Assembly: GCF_022288825.1 (NCBI RefSeq)
Contig: NZ_JAKOOW010000026.1
Location: 115,837 to 157,458 of the forward strand
Length of the DNA stretch: 41,622 nucleotides
Reading direction: 5' to 3'
From: Kingella pumchi
GTDB taxonomy: Bacteria > Pseudomonadota > Gammaproteobacteria > Burkholderiales > Neisseriaceae
Under the pieces are notes generated by a model, which worked only from the letters and a program-made list of their open reading frames with translations, was not told the DNA's origin and did not search any database. Shown in pieces: positions 38,939-41,622 of this stretch (position 1 is the first letter of the stretch; the number at the start of each line of letters is the position of its first letter). A program made the position numbers and the translations under genes.

Positions 38939-39616
38939 TTATTCCGCTTCGGGCGGTGCCGGTACGGGCACTTTGTGCTGGACGGCATAAACGGCGGCCT
39001 GCACGCGGCTGGTGAGTTCGAGCTTGCGCAGGATGTTCTGCACATAAACTTTTACCGTCGATTCCGCCAAATCCAGGCTGCGGGCGATAATTTTGTTGCT
39101 GTGGCCGGCGGCCAGATAGCCGAGCACTTCCAATTCGCGCGAAGTCAGCTCTTCCAGGCGCTGGTCTTCGGCCGGCTTGGCCGGGCGGATCAGCGACTGC
39201 ACCATATTGGCCATCATCTCGGGCGAAAAGACGTTGTTGCCTTCGGCGGCGTTGCGGATGGATTCGGTGAGAAAGTCGGCATTGATGTTTTTTAGCAAAA
39301 AACCGTGTGCGCCTAAGCGCATGCATTCGAGCAGGTCTTCGCCGTCTTCGGATACGGTGAGCATCACCACGCACTGGTGCGGGCGCACGCTGAGGATTTG
39401 GGCGAGGGTTTCTCGGCCGTTCATCACCGGCATATCCAAGTCCAAAAGGACAATATCGGGGTCGGTCTGGCGGACGGTTTTGATGCCGGAGAGGCCGTCG
39501 GATGCTTCACCGACCACTTCAAAGCCGCTCTGGCGGGCGAGCAGGGCTTTGATGCCGCTGCGAAACAGGGTGTGGTCGTCGATCAGGACGATGCGGATGG
39601 GGCGGGACTCGTTCAT
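38939..39616 (-). CDS. narL: Nitrate/nitrite response regulator
   Basis: The 225-residue protein has a receiver domain with the acidic pair in VLIDDHTLFRSG, the phosphorylation site Asp59 in LLDLDMPVMNG and Lys in LLKN. After a linker (KPAEDQRLEE) comes a LuxR/GerE helix-turn-helix: LTSRELEVLGYLAAGHSNKI with IARSLDLAESTVKVYVQNIL. NarL and NarP cannot be firmly separated by sequence alone, but pairing with narX favours NarL. The ATG overlaps the narX stop by 4 bp, so the two are translated together. Confidence 0.93.
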   Translation of the reverse strand: MNESRPIRIVLIDDHTLFRSGIKALLARQSGFEVVGEASDGLSGIKTVRQTDPDIVLLDLDMPVMNGRETLAQILSVRPHQCVVMLTVSEDGEDLLECMRLGAHGFLLKNINADFLTESIRNAAEGNNVFSPEMMANMVQSLIRPAKPAEDQRLEELTSRELEVLGYLAAGHSNKIIARSLDLAESTVKVYVQNILRKLELTSRVQAAVYAVQHKVPVPAPPEAE

Positions 39617-41505
39617 GCGGGATGTCTTTCTTGCTCGGGCAGGAACAGGCGGATGCGGGTCTGACCGGGTTGGGAAGTGAGTTTGAGTTCGGCACGGATG
39701 CGGCCGGCGCGTTCGTGCATGATGTTCAGGCCGACATGGTTGCCAGGCAGGCGCTCAAGATGCTCGGTATCGAAGCCGCGGCCGTTGTCGGTAATCGTCA
39801 TCACGAAATCGCGGCCATTGTCGATTTCGATGTTTACCTGGTCGGCCTGGGCGTGCTTGCGGATATTGGACAAGCTCTCCTGCAGGATAAAGATGCACTG
39901 CAGCTGCTGGTCGCTGGAAAGCGGCGGGCCCTGGTCGCCAATCCAGTCGATATGGGCGGCGATGCCGGTTTGGCGGTGGAAGCGCTCGACCAGCTCGTCG
40001 GCGGCTTCGGCAAAGTCGCGGCGGGCGATTTTGGTGCGGAAGTTTAAGAGCAGCTCGCGCACGTCTTCATAGCATTCCTGCACGCCGCTTTTGATAAATT
40101 GCAGGTTTTCGCCGGCCAGATCGCTGCTGCCGGACTGCAGGGCACTTTCGAGCATCTGTACCTGCAAATTAAGAAAGGCCAGCGTTTGCGCGATGCTGTC
40201 GTGCAGGCCCTGGGCAATCAGGTTGCGCTCCTGCAAAACGGCCAGCTGACGGCTCTCTTCGCCCAAGCGGGTATTGCTGACAACAACGCCAAACTGGCTG
40301 CACAAAAGTTCCAGCAGCTCGGTAATGGTGTCGCTAATCTCCTGAGGCTGCCTGAAATACAGGGTAACGATGCCGATATCCTGCTCTTTGTAGCGGATGG
40401 GCAGCACGCGCAAATCGCCAAAGCCCAAGCGGCGGCATTCGTAGCTGTGTTCGTTGTCTGCCGCCGGGCGGCTGTCGTAAAAACGGACGGTGTGCGCTTC
40501 GTTGTTCTGCACGGCAATGCCGCACAGGCAGTCGCCGATTTTCGAGCAGGCTTCGGAATGCTTCAATTCTTCAGGCAGCCCGATATGGGCGGCCAAATCC
40601 ATGCGCTGGCGGCGCGGGTCGATCAGGCGCACGCTGCCGGCATCCGCTTCGGCAACCTGCAACACCCGTTCCAAAAATACCCCGGCCGCTTCGGCGGCGG
40701 TTTGCGGCCGGTTCAGCACCGCGGAAAAAGAATAGAGCACGCCAAGAATAAAGTTTTTGCGCTCCAAATCGCGGGTTTTTTCGGCCACTTCCTGCTCCAA
40801 GCCGCTGTAAAGCTGGCTCAAACGGCTGCTCATCTGGTTGAAACCGCCGCTTACTTCGGCAAATTCGGACGGCCCTGCCGTCTGCATCTGCAGCCCGAAG
40901 CGGCCGTCGCCAATGGCCTGCACGCCGCGCAACAATTCCTGCAGCGGGTCGATAATCCACAGCCGCGTCAGCCAAATCATCACCGCCGAGCTGACCAGCA
41001 CCAGCGCCAGCAGGCCGCTTTGGAAAAAGCGCAGCCAAGTAATGTAAGTGGCGCTGGTGCGTTCCACTTCGCCGACTACTTCATTGATTGTGTTTAAAAA
41101 ACCGTCCAATTTAGCGGTGCTGTTTTTTTCATTTTCCGAGGCAGCCTGAAAAAACGGTTTGACCGTTTGCTGCCATTGCCGCTCCAAATCCGCCATTTTC
41201 GCCATGACTTTCGGATCATCCGGCAGCGAGAGCGGCCGCCGCGGATCGCCGCGGCGCACCGTTGCCAAAACCTGGTCGAAGCGGCTGATGTGGGCATCGA
41301 TTTCAGATTGCGGCGCGTTTTCTTCAACCAAAAGCGCCAGCCGGTAGCTTTGAAAACGCAGGCTGCCCAAATCATTGATCGCCGCCGCATTTCCTTCCAG
41401 CCACAGCGACAAATACAGCGTAAACACGATTGAAGCAACCGATACGGCAATCCACAGCGCGGTAAAAAATTTCAGACGTAAAGTCAGACTGGCAAATCGG
41501 TTCAT
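39613..41505 (-). CDS. narX: Nitrate/nitrite sensor histidine kinase
   Basis: The 630-residue kinase has TM1 (about 13-33), a periplasmic sensor with the P-box nitrate motif (INDLGSLRFQSYRLALLVEE, residues 43-62), TM2 (about 162-180), a HAMP linker, a central GAF-like module with a cysteine cluster (Cys320, Cys326, Cys328, in EACSKIGDCLCG), and the HisKA_3 transmitter: His435 in AQGLHDSIAQTLAFLNLQVQ, N-box LQESLSNIRKHAQA and G-box DNGRGFD. It phosphorylates or dephosphorylates NarL according to periplasmic nitrate. The ATG at 41505 lacks a strong ribosome-binding site. Confidence 0.95.
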   Translation of the reverse strand: MNRFASLTLRLKFFTALWIAVSVASIVFTLYLSLWLEGNAAAINDLGSLRFQSYRLALLVEENAPQSEIDAHISRFDQVLATVRRGDPRRPLSLPDDPKVMAKMADLERQWQQTVKPFFQAASENEKNSTAKLDGFLNTINEVVGEVERTSATYITWLRFFQSGLLALVLVSSAVMIWLTRLWIIDPLQELLRGVQAIGDGRFGLQMQTAGPSEFAEVSGGFNQMSSRLSQLYSGLEQEVAEKTRDLERKNFILGVLYSFSAVLNRPQTAAEAAGVFLERVLQVAEADAGSVRLIDPRRQRMDLAAHIGLPEELKHSEACSKIGDCLCGIAVQNNEAHTVRFYDSRPAADNEHSYECRRLGFGDLRVLPIRYKEQDIGIVTLYFRQPQEISDTITELLELLCSQFGVVVSNTRLGEESRQLAVLQERNLIAQGLHDSIAQTLAFLNLQVQMLESALQSGSSDLAGENLQFIKSGVQECYEDVRELLLNFRTKIARRDFAEAADELVERFHRQTGIAAHIDWIGDQGPPLSSDQQLQCIFILQESLSNIRKHAQADQVNIEIDNGRDFVMTITDNGRGFDTEHLERLPGNHVGLNIMHERAGRIRAELKLTSQPGQTRIRLFLPEQERHPA

Positions 41506-41622
41506 GGTAAAGCGGTGTTGGGGGTTGTTGTAATAATGATAATATAAGTTCGTATAATTGAACCGGAATATGTAAAATCATCAGACACTTGCGGGAAGAC
41601 CCGTGTTGCGGCTGGGGGGTAT
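41506..41622. other. AT-rich region upstream of narX, right edge
   Basis: The last 117 bases include an AT-rich block (41531-41575) fit for a narX promoter on the minus strand. No clear -35/-10 pair with proper spacing and no full FNR or NarL site is seen. In other bacteria narK often lies on the far side of narX; whether it does here lies beyond the window. Confidence 0.4.

Overview
This window comes from a naturally transformable member of the Neisseriaceae, most likely Kingella or a close relative. The main evidence is the very dense repeat AGGCAGCCTGAA (reverse complement TTCAGGCTGCCT), which matches the Kingella-type dialect of the DNA uptake sequence (DUS). It recurs dozens of times, between genes as inverted pairs and inside genes, where it is read as SLK or FQAA. 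The proteins closely resemble neisserial orthologues and the core genes look GC-rich. The species cannot be fixed from the sequence alone.

Layout. 1-1.3 kb: an AT-rich edge gene and a broken hchA. 1.4-5.2 kb: core genes (Mth938-like protein, hom, a membrane protein, dcd, recR). 5.4-8.1 kb: a histidine-rich protein and malate synthase G. 8.3-13.5 kb: pheT and pheS, separated by three cargo genes (a small membrane protein, a VOC/glyoxalase-family protein and a quinone/azo reductase-like flavoprotein). This matches the neisserial 'minimal mobile element' site, and the flanking pheST genes carry uptake sequences of other Neisseria dialects. 13.6-22.5 kb: housekeeping genes mostly on the minus strand (pgeF, a small lipoprotein, panB, a spermidine-synthase-like protein, an Smr protein, trmA, icd, smpB, dusA) plus an unknown acidic protein. 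22.6-27.5 kb: plus-strand genes: a periplasmic cupin, leuA, arfA, an orphan PRTase/TRSP protein and a periplasmic repeat protein. 27.5-41.5 kb: a single-strand block for nitrate respiration: narX-narL, a MoeB/ThiF-type enzyme, narG, a cupin, narH-narJ-narI and modA-modB-modC.

How the genes work together. The right third encodes sensing of nitrate (NarX/NarL), the membrane nitrate reductase (NarGHI with chaperone NarJ), a molybdopterin-synthase-activating-type enzyme and the molybdate transporter, so the molybdenum enzyme and its metal supply are clustered. Malate synthase G and isocitrate dehydrogenase both belong to the glyoxylate/TCA branch, but they are not adjacent.

Most notable points. 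(1) An 80-codon helix-turn-helix domain lies in frame with leuA with no stop between them, behind a promoter whose spacer and start region carry repeated TGTCCAAT boxes; this could be an autoregulating enzyme-repressor. (2) A 163-bp element with inverted ends interrupts the 5' part of modC while keeping the frame open. (3) pheST is a mosaic of uptake-sequence dialects around its cargo. (4) arfA carries an intrinsic terminator inside its own coding region. (5) Four genes take their stop codon from an uptake sequence. (6) A cupin gene sits inside the nar operon.
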